Positions 1-4,292 of a stretch of DNA of 5,300 nucleotides are shown piece by piece. The notes under the pieces are model-generated. The model made no database searches. It was not told the DNA's origin and worked only from the letters and a program-made list of their open reading frames with translations. A program made the position numbers and the translations under genes. The stretch spans positions 1 through 5,300 of the forward strand of contig URUQ01000097.1 of assembly GCA_900551145.1 (NCBI GenBank), written 5' to 3'. Within the stretch, counting starts at the first letter, position 1. Each line of letters starts with the position of its first letter. Origin of the DNA: an uncultured Eubacteriales bacterium (GTDB lineage: Bacteria > Bacillota > Clostridia > Christensenellales > CAG-917).

Positions 1-201
1 GCAGCACTTCATGCAAAAATTCTAGCAGTGGATAACGATGATGTCTTGATTTCCTCGGCGAATCTTTCCTATCATGGTATGGCAGGAAACATAGAGATAG
101 GGACACAAGTGCATTCAGAAAAAATGGTTAGACAAATAAATGAATTATTTAAGCAATTACTGTTTAATAAGATTTTCACGGAAGTAAATGAATATGAGTG
201 A
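1..201 (+). CDS. Phospholipase D-like (HKD) protein, C-terminal fragment
   Basis: An open frame runs from the window edge to TGA at 199-201, giving 66 residues; the N-terminus lies outside. Residues 4-11 read HAKILAVD, the H-x-K-x4-D signature of the PLD superfamily. It is followed by ISSANLSYHG and GNIEIG, the usual strand and helix after the second HKD motif of PLD-type nucleases. The superfamily hydrolyses phosphodiester bonds using paired HKD motifs. Members include DISARM DrmC, stand-alone PLD nucleases and helicase-linked PLD domains, and the NIE(I/L)G stretch near the C-terminus is also seen in DrmC-like proteins. Which subfamily this is cannot be decided from 66 residues. The next gene, a GIY-YIG fragment, overlaps its end by 8 nt, so the two were probably co-transcribed. 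The stretch is more AT-rich than the operon to its right. The fold call is fairly safe; a defence role is inference. Confidence 0.75.
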   Translation, partial: AALHAKILAVDNDDVLISSANLSYHGMAGNIEIGTQVHSEKMVRQINELFKQLLFNKIFTEVNEYE

Positions 202-268
202 GCAAAATAAAGGATACATTTACATACATACGAATCCATCGTTTCCCGACTATGTAAAAATCGGGTAG
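194..268 (+). pseudogene. Truncated GIY-YIG nuclease (T5orf172/MUG113-like N-terminus)
   Basis: ATG at 194 overlaps the end of the PLD-like gene and opens a 24-codon frame that stops at TAG 266-268. Its residues include GYIYIHTNPSF and YVKIG. These match the start of GIY-YIG nucleases of the T5orf172/MUG113 type, where G-Y-I-Y-I and the later V-K-I-G form the first two strands of the catalytic domain. A full domain needs roughly 80-100 residues, including a catalytic Arg and Glu that are absent. I read the three frames after 266 and saw no continuation, so a single frameshift does not explain the loss. The gene was probably cut by a deletion or recombination near 262-270. It should be non-functional. 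A real, very short peptide is possible but unlikely. Confidence 0.6.
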
Positions 269-346
269 GGGAGGCGTAATTTGTCTTGTCCGATTGCGTG
301 CGGAGCGGAAAGGGATAATTATTCGTTTACTTGATTGTTTAAGAGC

Positions 347-379
347 AAAAAAACAAGCTCCGTTATGGAGCTTGTTTTT
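347..379 (-). terminator. Intrinsic terminator of the minus-strand operon (possibly bidirectional)
   Basis: A perfect 11-bp stem pairs 351-361 with 367-377 around a 5-nt loop at 362-366. On the minus strand a run of seven U (from A347-353, partly within the stem) follows the hairpin, and it lies about 35 nt beyond the stop of the membrane-protein gene. On the plus strand the stem is followed by a T run to 379, so it could also stop transcription coming from the left-edge genes. The 78 bp from 269 to 346 hold no gene or site I can support. Confidence 0.85.
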
Positions 380-412
380 GTCGGTGTAAATATGTTGTTT
401 CTTTTGGATAAA

Positions 413-1012
413 TCAGATTTGTGCAACGGCAAAGCGGTCTTTTCTCGGTGCTTTGAGAGTGAGTTCTTTGGTTGTCAACTTGTAGATAGTCGCAACGGGG
501 AGTGCGCACACGAACGTTGCAAGACAACCGCCGAGTTCAAACGGGATATCGGAAAGGAAGTATGCGCCGAAAGGCACTTTCCAGATAAGCACGGTCGCGA
601 CTACGGACACCCAGAAGTAAAGCAGTTCACCCAGCGACGCGATTGCCGCGTACGAGAATATGCTCATATCCTTATGCTTGAAGTTGAGGACTTTGTAGCA
701 AAGCATAGGCATGGAGTATCCGATCATAACTTCAAACAGCCAATATTGCACTCTCGGCAAGTCTTGTGGGAACCACGCTATGCAACTGAGCTCGAAAATA
801 ATCGAGTATGCGACGATGAGGACGGCGTTTTTTGCAGGCGTCATGCTTGCCGCGCATATAACGAGAATTGGGAATACCACGTTTGCAAACGGTATTTCCA
901 ACACAAACTGGTCGTAGCACATAAGCGCAAGCAACGCAAACATAGCCACCCAGCCTTTCAAGCCTTTTGTTTGAGCGTAACGCTCGGCTTTTTTCAAAGA
1001 CAAACTTTCCAT
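413..1012 (-). CDS. Polytopic membrane protein, ECF transporter S-component-like
   Basis: This 199-residue protein is mostly hydrophobic, with about six membrane spans (roughly residues 21-34, 42-56, 62-80, 89-107, 118-143 and 158-177). It has a basic N-terminus and a basic C-terminal tail. Size, span number and the late stretch around GAYFLSDIPFELGG resemble S components of energy-coupling factor vitamin transporters. S components bind a small substrate in the membrane and dock on a shared EcfT/EcfA module that is usually encoded elsewhere. I cannot assign the substrate, and no S-component signature is decisive by eye. The start at 1012 is supported by GGAGG at 1017-1021, which sits between the upstream stop and this ATG. 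Only 10 nt separate it from the preceding lipoprotein gene, so translation is probably coupled. It is the last gene of the operon, with the terminator just beyond. Alternative: an unrelated conserved membrane protein. Confidence 0.7.
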   Translation of the reverse strand: MESLSLKKAERYAQTKGLKGWVAMFALLALMCYDQFVLEIPFANVVFPILVICAASMTPAKNAVLIVAYSIIFELSCIAWFPQDLPRVQYWLFEVMIGYSMPMLCYKVLNFKHKDMSIFSYAAIASLGELLYFWVSVVATVLIWKVPFGAYFLSDIPFELGGCLATFVCALPVATIYKLTTKELTLKAPRKDRFAVAQI

Positions 1013-1022
1013 AAGTCCTCCG

Positions 1023-1556
1023 TCAATAGTTTATCCATCCGTCTAATACTAACACCAAAACCTTCAAATCGTCAACCGTTCCGGCGATTTCGTCATCACC
1101 TAAAAGTTTTTGATAGTTTGCGCATTTTGAATACTTTCCGTCAGCAGCGACATAGCAGTTTTCTAAGTTGTAAACGTTGCCGTTTTCAAGCGTAGCCTTC
1201 TCAAACATATAAAACCTGCGTTGCGATAAGCGGAATTCAATGTTATCCGCTCTTCCGTCAAAAAACTTAACGACGGATTCGTACACCGTGCTACCATAGT
1301 AGGGCACTTGCCATTCAAATATTAAATCTCCGTTTAAACTTGCGTGCGGTCGAGAGTCTCCTTCGGAAACGTCGTATTCTTCGCTCGACTTGCGCAATTG
1401 CAACGTGAAATATAGTTGGTTGCCGTCCACGACGACGTATTGAGGGGAGTCGACCGTCTCGTCGTCGCCCAATACGCCTTTATCGCAGGCGGAAAGCGTC
1501 GATAGTATTGCTATGGATACAATGAGCAAAATTAAGATTCGTTTTTCGTTTTTCAT
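1023..1556 (-). CDS. Small lipoprotein, possibly DUF4430/transcobalamin C-domain-like
   Basis: The chosen ATG at 1556 gives 177 residues beginning MKNEKR, with a hydrophobic stretch and lipobox LSAC (Cys24), so a lipid-anchored extracytoplasmic protein is well supported. An in-frame ATG at 1568 and a GTG at 1610 would add 4 or 18 residues; none has a clear Shine-Dalgarno. Coupling to the upstream gene, whose stop is at 1595-1597, is likely. In the mature part, residues 78-99 (LIFEWQVPYYGSTVYESVVKFF) and the C-terminal run ADDLKV-like segment ending VLVLDGWINY resemble the beta-rich DUF4430 fold, which is also the C-terminal domain of cobalamin carriers. That resemblance is by eye and weak. 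It is the middle gene of three, between another lipoprotein and a membrane protein, which points to substrate capture at the cell surface. Protein coding and lipoprotein status are firm; domain and ligand are not. Confidence 0.75.
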   Translation of the reverse strand: MKNEKRILILLIVSIAILSTLSACDKGVLGDDETVDSPQYVVVDGNQLYFTLQLRKSSEEYDVSEGDSRPHASLNGDLIFEWQVPYYGSTVYESVVKFFDGRADNIEFRLSQRRFYMFEKATLENGNVYNLENCYVAADGKYSKCANYQKLLGDDEIAGTVDDLKVLVLVLDGWINY

Positions 1557-1594
1557 ATGTTTGAGCATAGGATAGATCGGTGCTTTTTGAATTG

Positions 1595-2800
1595 TCAGAG
1601 TTTGATGCACGGAGTGCTCGTCGTGAACGTGCCGACGGGGGTTGGTGCCGTTACGCCTTGTGAAAAAGCAACGTATGCGATTGCAACTGACATATCCACG
1701 GAATCCGCAAGCACGTAATTTCCGTCTTTGTCAATTGCGAGAGTCGCAATCCACTTGCCAATAACGTCGTACTTGGTGTTATCGTCCGTTGACTTGACGT
1801 ATGCGGACATATCTATGCCGTTGATATATCCGTAGAGGATGCCGTAGCGAGAATCGCCCAAAGAGTCGTAATCGGATATAATCTTTTTGCCGTAGTCGTC
1901 ATAGAGTCTGTCGAGATTTATCATATCGTCGATATTGTAGTTGAAATTCGCATCGGTTTTCGAGTCGTTATACGGATAAATGCCTTGCATCGTTTTTTCG
2001 TACGTAAGGCTGTATTTTTCTTCCGCTTTCATAAGCGAGCCTGCAACGAGAGGTCTGCCCGAAAAGCCTATCCAGTTGGGATTGCCGAGGTATTTGTAGT
2101 ATTCGCCCTCGATGTTTTTGTCGTAATAGGAAAGAATGAAATCGTAACTTGTCGGAGCGCATTCTTTTGCATCGATACCAAGGTTTGCAAGCGTCAATAC
2201 CGTGCTTGTTGCTTTGTCATATCCGTATGCGGTGCCATAGTATTTTTCGGACGAATCTACCGTTGACAAATAGGTCTTGATGATTTGAACGTATTTGTCA
2301 AACGAAGAATCCGATTTTCCGCTCTTTAAAAGGTATTGTTTGTATTGGTTGTACATCAAAGACCAGCTATAAACGTAATCTACGATGCTTTGCCAACCGC
2401 TTTTTGATTCATAAACTACACCGTCGTAGGTATAACTGGATTTGGTGTACAAAGGGCAGTTATCGGCATCGTAGAGTGCGTCCGAAAGTGCGTCGTCTTG
2501 TATTACGCTGTCAATCAACGATAGATTGGTCTTGAATGAATTTGCGTCGCTATCGGAATAAACGTTTGCATCGAGATATCTCGAATAAGTGATAGGCACT
2601 CTGTCTTGCGTGGTTGCTTTAAGCTTTGTCTCGGCAAAGTCGTCGCTTGCGATATAGTTCTTAATAGCGACTTTCAAACTGGTAGCAAGAGCATTTTCTT
2701 CGACTTTTGGTGTTTCATCGTCGTTGCACGCAACCAAAACAAAGGTCAATGCAAGGCAAACGACAAGCAATAATGTTACGATTTTTGCAGTTTTCTTCAT
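1595..2800 (-). CDS. Secreted lipoprotein, first gene of putative uptake operon
   Basis: The start at 2800 is set by AAGGAG at 2809-2814, eight nt upstream, and by the classic lipoprotein signal that follows: MKK, a hydrophobic core and lipobox LVAC with Cys25. The frame is open for 38 codons further upstream, but that part runs through the terminator and should not be translated. The 401-residue protein is rich in Tyr, Asp and Ser. Helical-looking segments include TSTVLTLANLGIDAKE (197-212) and IGKWIATLAIDKDG (347-360). They are loosely like the helix-turn-helix units of alpha/alpha-toroid proteins (prenyltransferase or transcobalamin alpha domain), but I cannot confirm repeats. I do not recognise a family with certainty. 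It heads an operon with a second lipoprotein 38 nt downstream and a membrane protein, so a surface binding role is inferred. Expression is probably governed by the leader and terminator at 2866-3003. Confidence 0.75.
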   Translation of the reverse strand: MKKTAKIVTLLLVVCLALTFVLVACNDDETPKVEENALATSLKVAIKNYIASDDFAETKLKATTQDRVPITYSRYLDANVYSDSDANSFKTNLSLIDSVIQDDALSDALYDADNCPLYTKSSYTYDGVVYESKSGWQSIVDYVYSWSLMYNQYKQYLLKSGKSDSSFDKYVQIIKTYLSTVDSSEKYYGTAYGYDKATSTVLTLANLGIDAKECAPTSYDFILSYYDKNIEGEYYKYLGNPNWIGFSGRPLVAGSLMKAEEKYSLTYEKTMQGIYPYNDSKTDANFNYNIDDMINLDRLYDDYGKKIISDYDSLGDSRYGILYGYINGIDMSAYVKSTDDNTKYDVIGKWIATLAIDKDGNYVLADSVDMSVAIAYVAFSQGVTAPTPVGTFTTSTPCIKL

Positions 2801-2808
2801 TTGTGTTT

Positions 2809-2814
2809 CTCCTT
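2809..2814 (-). promoter_or_regulatory. Shine-Dalgarno AAGGAG of the 401-aa lipoprotein
   Basis: AAGGAG on the minus strand lies 8 nt before ATG 2800. It decides the start against the longer frame that opens at 2914. Confidence 0.85.
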
Positions 2815-2865
2815 CATAGTGATGTCGAAACCGCCTTTTCAAACCAAAATCCGCCGTAGATAAAC

Positions 2866-2888
2866 AAAAAAACGCTCCGTGAGAGCGC
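2866..2888 (-). terminator. Intrinsic terminator in the leader of the lipoprotein operon
   Basis: On the minus strand CGCTC (2887-2883) pairs with GAGCG (2877-2873) around a 5-nt loop, and seven U follow at 2872-2866. It sits 65 nt before the start codon of the first operon gene. I see no convincing promoter between it and that gene. It therefore looks like either an attenuator or the end of a separate upstream RNA. Confidence 0.7.
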
Positions 2889-2896
2889 ATTTCCGA

Positions 2897-3003
2897 TATC
2901 GACGTATGCCTCAATCGGTATACGTCTCAGCCACGACGATAACCGATACGGAGGATTGCCGACTTATGACGTATAGCCCACTATTCCTGCAAAAAAATAG
3001 GGG
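2897..3003 (-). promoter_or_regulatory. Structured 5' leader with alternative pairings (candidate cis-regulator)
   Basis: Minus-strand RNA here can form two hairpins upstream of the terminator. The first pairs 2977-2979 and 2981-2985 with 2996-3003, with one bulged base at 2980. The second pairs 2917-2926 with 2901-2910 around the 6-nt loop 2911-2916, a 10-bp stem with a single A-C mismatch. The 5' arm of the second hairpin (2919-2926) can instead pair perfectly over 8 bp with 2968-2975, so two folds exclude each other, as in attenuators and riboswitches. I do not recognise a known riboswitch class: CTGAGA at 2925-2930 recalls a TPP box, but the partner motif is missing. Ligand and mechanism are unknown. 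Confidence 0.45.
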
Positions 3004-3024
3004 TGTTTAGGTCAAATACAGCAA

Positions 3025-3075
3025 TGGCGGTTGTACGGGAATCGAACCCGTTGTCCTAAAATCTACTCAGTTTAC
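3025..3075 (-). ncRNA. tmRNA 3'-end-like element (T-arm ending in CCA)
   Basis: The minus strand carries a perfect T-arm: stem 3051-3047 with 3039-3035 and loop TTCGATT. Before it come GTAGATTTTAGGAC, and after it ACAACCG and CCA (3027-3025). This order (GTAGA, a short U-rich piece, GGAC, T-arm, acceptor strand, CCA) is that of the 3' end of ssrA. Departures are clear: one base is missing between the acceptor strand and CCA, there is an extra base before the T-stem, and the G-U pair that tmRNA needs for alanylation is not provided. I see no tag reading frame and no tmRNA 5' half nearby. GGTTGT at 3143-3138 could pair with ACAACC, but that overlaps a putative promoter. It is more likely a remnant or a duplicated ssrA 3' end than a working tmRNA. 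Confidence 0.4.
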
Positions 3076-3112
3076 AACTTTTCAAACCGTATCTTCATTT
3101 TGATTTATATAC

Positions 3113-3141
3113 ATATTACCATACATAAATACGTTTTACAA
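3113..3141 (-). promoter_or_regulatory. Putative sigma-A promoter for the tmRNA-like element and leader
   Basis: On the minus strand TTGTAA (3141-3136) and TAATAT (3118-3113) are separated by 17 nt. Transcription would begin near 3106, just before the tmRNA-like element, and reach the terminator at 2866. That gives an RNA of about 240 nt, or read-through into the lipoprotein operon. Confidence 0.45.
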
Positions 3142-3147
3142 CCTAAT

Positions 3148-3348
3148 TCAATAACTTTTGGATAGCGCAATCAGTAGATGTAAAAAATTGACCACGTCGA
3201 ATATTTGCGCTTTGGTTTTTCCTTCATAAAGAAGACTCGCGACGGATACTGCAAGCATATTGCGATTTAGGGCACCGCAATTTTTTGCATTTTTATCGTT
3301 GTCGGGCGGGGAATAGGGCAGAGTATCCTCGTTTTTGATATTGCTCAT
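3148..3348 (-). CDS. Small hypothetical protein, 66 aa
   Basis: ATG at 3348 gives 66 residues. The N-terminal third is polar (acidic, Asn-rich and Pro-rich). The rest, from NCGALNRNMLAVSVASLLYE to the end, looks like two amphipathic or hydrophobic helices joined by a charged turn (EGKTKAQIF). That composition is protein-like rather than random, but I do not recognise the family. There is no Shine-Dalgarno before this ATG. A putative promoter at 3362-3389 would place the transcript start only a few bases upstream, consistent with a nearly leaderless message. The frame is open upstream to 3417, but the extra residues would run back through that promoter. It is divergent from the tRNA-Leu gene, and its stop is 4 nt before the GGTTGT of the next element. 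A chance ORF cannot be excluded. Confidence 0.45.
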   Translation of the reverse strand: MSNIKNEDTLPYSPPDNDKNAKNCGALNRNMLAVSVASLLYEGKTKAQIFDVVNFLHLLIALSKSY

Positions 3349-3361
3349 ATTCAAATATATG

Positions 3362-3389
3362 CATATAAAAAATTTGTTGATTTTTTCAA
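3362..3389 (-). promoter_or_regulatory. Weak putative promoter for the 66-aa ORF
   Basis: TTGAAA (3389-3384) and TATATG (3367-3362) on the minus strand are 16 nt apart in AT-rich DNA, back to back with the tRNA-Leu promoter. Such matches are easy to find in AT-rich sequence. Confidence 0.3.
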
Positions 3390-3407
3390 ATTCCCGCACA
3401 AATCTTC

Positions 3408-3436
3408 TTGACAACAATCCGCTTTAATCATATAAT
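3408..3436 (+). promoter_or_regulatory. Consensus sigma-A promoter of tRNA-Leu
   Basis: TTGACA at 3408-3413 and TATAAT at 3431-3436 are both exact consensus hexamers with the ideal 17-nt spacer. The tRNA begins 12 nt after the -10 box, so the 5' leader would be only a few bases. Confidence 0.93.
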
Positions 3437-3448
3437 AGGCAATGTTAA

Positions 3449-3532
3449 GCGGTCATGGCGGAATAGGCAGACGCGTACGTTTGAGGGGCGTATGGTTACA
3501 CCGTCCGAGTTCAAGTCTCGGTGACCGCACCA
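3449..3532 (+). tRNA. tRNA-Leu (anticodon GAG)
   Basis: A complete 84-nt class II tRNA is present. The acceptor stem pairs 3449-3455 with 3522-3528, the discriminator is A3529 and CCA is encoded at 3530-3532. The anticodon arm has stem TACGT/GCGTA and loop TTGAGGG, giving anticodon GAG, which reads CUC and CUU leucine codons. A short extra variable arm (GGT with ACC) is as expected for tRNA-Leu. The T-arm is CCGAG-TTCAAGT-CTCGG at 3505-3521. It is transcribed from the consensus promoter just upstream and followed by its own terminator. Pieces of its 3' half recur downstream in the repeat array. Confidence 0.96.
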
Positions 3533-3591
3533 CCAAAACGAGCACGGATTTATCCGTGCTTTTTCATTTTGCCGTTTAGTCACCGAGACTT
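3523..3591 (+). repeat. Tail repeat, copy A (tRNA-Leu 3' end plus terminator)
   Basis: This 69-nt block starts inside the tRNA acceptor strand (GACCGCACCA) and runs through the terminator to the inverted T-arm motif. It recurs at 3728-3796 and 4062-4130 with only two differences: A3548 to G, and G3587 to C in the later copies. Copy A is the only one attached to an intact tRNA. Confidence 0.93.
3542..3570 (+). terminator. Terminator of tRNA-Leu
   Basis: GCACGGA (3542-3548) pairs with TCCGTGC (3553-3559), with TTTA in the loop and T5 plus a further T-rich stretch after it. It lies 9 nt after the CCA end. This hairpin with its flanks is the first of three copies. Confidence 0.9.
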
Positions 3592-3593
3592 TT

Positions 3594-3830
3594 GTGACCA
3601 CAAGCGAAGAGAGACGCAAGCGCGTAGCATTTGCGCAAATCGAGCGCAGTGGACATAGCAAGCAAACATAACACGAAGTGTAGCGTGCAATTGCACTTGG
3701 GCGCATTTGCGCCGTTTGCGAAGCGTAGACCGCACCACCAAAACGAGCACGGGTTTATCCGTGCTTTTTCATTTTGCCGTTTAGTCACCGACACTTGAAC
3801 TTGTGCGCAATGTTCGCGCACAACAATGCA
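3594..3830 (+). repeat. 237-bp direct repeat, copy 1
   Basis: This block is matched at 3928-4164 with a fixed offset of 334. I find two mismatches over 237 bp (A3600/G3934 and C3815/T4149). Inside are several small palindromes: ACAC-GAA-GTGT at 3671-3681, GTGCAATTGCAC at 3685-3696, GGCGC-ATTT-GCGCC at 3700-3713 and a near-perfect 10-bp hairpin at 3801-3823. It also contains the second copy of the tRNA-tail/terminator module. Open frames through it are repetitive, with Arg-, Cys- and Ser-rich products that look like chance translations. I see no protein gene here. Confidence 0.95.
3728..3796 (+). repeat. Tail repeat, copy B (tRNA 3' end plus terminator without a tRNA)
   Basis: The last ten bases of tRNA-Leu including CCA (GACCGCACCA, 3728-3737) are fused after GCGTA to the same terminator hairpin (3747-3764) as behind the real tRNA. 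No acceptor 5' strand, D-arm or anticodon arm precedes it, so this is a tRNA fragment and not a gene. Confidence 0.93.
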
Positions 3831-3840
3831 ATGCATTGTT

Positions 3841-3856
3841 CGGACGGTACCGTCCG
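3841..3856. repeat. Perfect 16-bp palindrome in the repeat spacer
   Basis: CGGACGGTACCGTCCG is fully self-complementary. Its right half is the start of a tRNA-Leu T-arm match. Immediately left, 3823-3839 is another palindrome of 8-bp arms around a single base, and copy 1 of the 237-bp repeat ends at its centre. Confidence 0.85.
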
Positions 3857-3936
3857 AGTGGCGCTCGCTACGGTGAGTAAACTCATCTCGCTCGCTATTA
3901 CGCTCACTTTGTTCGCTACAAGTCTCGGTGACCGCA
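3849..3936 (+). repeat. tRNA-Leu T-arm fragment interrupted by a 59-bp insert
   Basis: Positions 3849-3859 equal tRNA 3500-3510 and 3919-3936 equal tRNA 3512-3529, all without mismatch. In the tRNA these pieces are separated by one base; here 59 bp (3860-3918) lie between them. The insert is a GC-skewed, CGCTCGCTA-rich sequence with the small hairpin TGAGT-AA-ACTCA. The break falls in what would be the T-loop. The right piece merges into copy 2 of the 237-bp repeat. Confidence 0.85.
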
Positions 3937-4164
3937 AGCGAAGAGAGACGCAAGCGCGTAGCATTTGCGCAAATCGAGCGCAGTGGACATAGCAAGCAAA
4001 CATAACACGAAGTGTAGCGTGCAATTGCACTTGGGCGCATTTGCGCCGTTTGCGAAGCGTAGACCGCACCACCAAAACGAGCACGGGTTTATCCGTGCTT
4101 TTTCATTTTGCCGTTTAGTCACCGACACTTGAACTTGTGCGCAATGTTTGCGCACAACAATGCA
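3928..4164 (+). repeat. 237-bp direct repeat, copy 2
   Basis: This is nearly identical to 3594-3830. It differs in joining the tRNA-derived fragment directly at its left edge. The T at 4149 makes the 10-bp hairpin 4135-4144/4148-4157 perfectly paired, where copy 1 has a mismatch. High identity implies a recent duplication or ongoing homogenisation. I see no protein gene in it. Confidence 0.95.
4062..4130 (+). repeat. Tail repeat, copy C (tRNA 3' end plus terminator)
   Basis: Identical to copy B and lying at the same place within copy 2 of the 237-bp block. Its terminator hairpin is at 4081-4098 with the T tract following. It is the last terminator before dnaG, so read-through from the tRNA promoter into dnaG would have to cross three hairpins. 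Confidence 0.93.
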
Positions 4165-4280
4165 TAATATCGATTGTATTCACTAAAAACCATATAAGTT
4201 TACACGTTATATTTTTAATAATTTTAATAATTTTTTAGGAAAATGACAAATTTTATTCGTATATATAAATAGTTAATACA

Positions 4281-4287
4281 AAGGCGG
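4281..4287 (+). promoter_or_regulatory. Shine-Dalgarno AAGGCGG of dnaG
   Basis: AAGGCGG, one base from AAGGAGG, ends 5 nt before ATG 4293. The AT-rich 4165-4280 stretch before it must hold the dnaG promoter, but no pair of hexamers with good spacing stands out. Confidence 0.75.
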
Positions 4288-4292
4288 ATAAT

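Noticed and set aside
335..1195. Plus-strand ORF of 286 codons
   Set aside because: It runs through the operon terminator and is antisense to the membrane protein and small lipoprotein. It has no Shine-Dalgarno, and the product is Cys/His/Arg-rich with no recognisable fold.
2897..2960. TPP riboswitch, suggested by GGCTGAGA on the minus strand at 2925-2932
   Set aside because: The required partner motif (ACCTGAT...TAATGCCAGCG-like) is absent and helices P2 to P5 cannot be built.
2866..3105. Permuted two-piece tmRNA (acceptor piece first, then coding piece)
   Set aside because: No tag frame ending in an ALAA-like sequence and no convincing 5' acceptor strand or TTCGAC motif follow the CCA. 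The best 5' partner (CGGTTAT near 2945) has a mismatch. The acceptor also lacks the alanine G-U identity pair.
3025..3143. Ordinary tRNA gene or intron-containing tRNA on the minus strand
   Set aside because: Only the T-arm is convincing. No D-arm or anticodon arm can be placed between a 5' acceptor strand and the T-arm, and the possible GGTTGT acceptor strand is 92 nt upstream of the T-stem.
3428..4155. Several overlapping minus-strand ORFs in the repeat array with repeated peptides such as RYTSCYVCLLCPL
   Set aside because: They translate the 237-bp palindromic repeat and part of the antisense tRNA. The identical peptides come from DNA repetition, not from a protein family.
3594..4164. CRISPR array
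   Set aside because: Only two copies of a 237-bp repeat with a single 97-bp spacer; the size and composition do not fit CRISPR repeats.
4165..4292. Replication origin or DnaA-box cluster in the AT-rich gap before dnaG
   Set aside because: The gap is AT-rich with a TTTTAATAA direct repeat, but I found no TTATCCACA-like boxes. It is more simply the dnaG promoter region.
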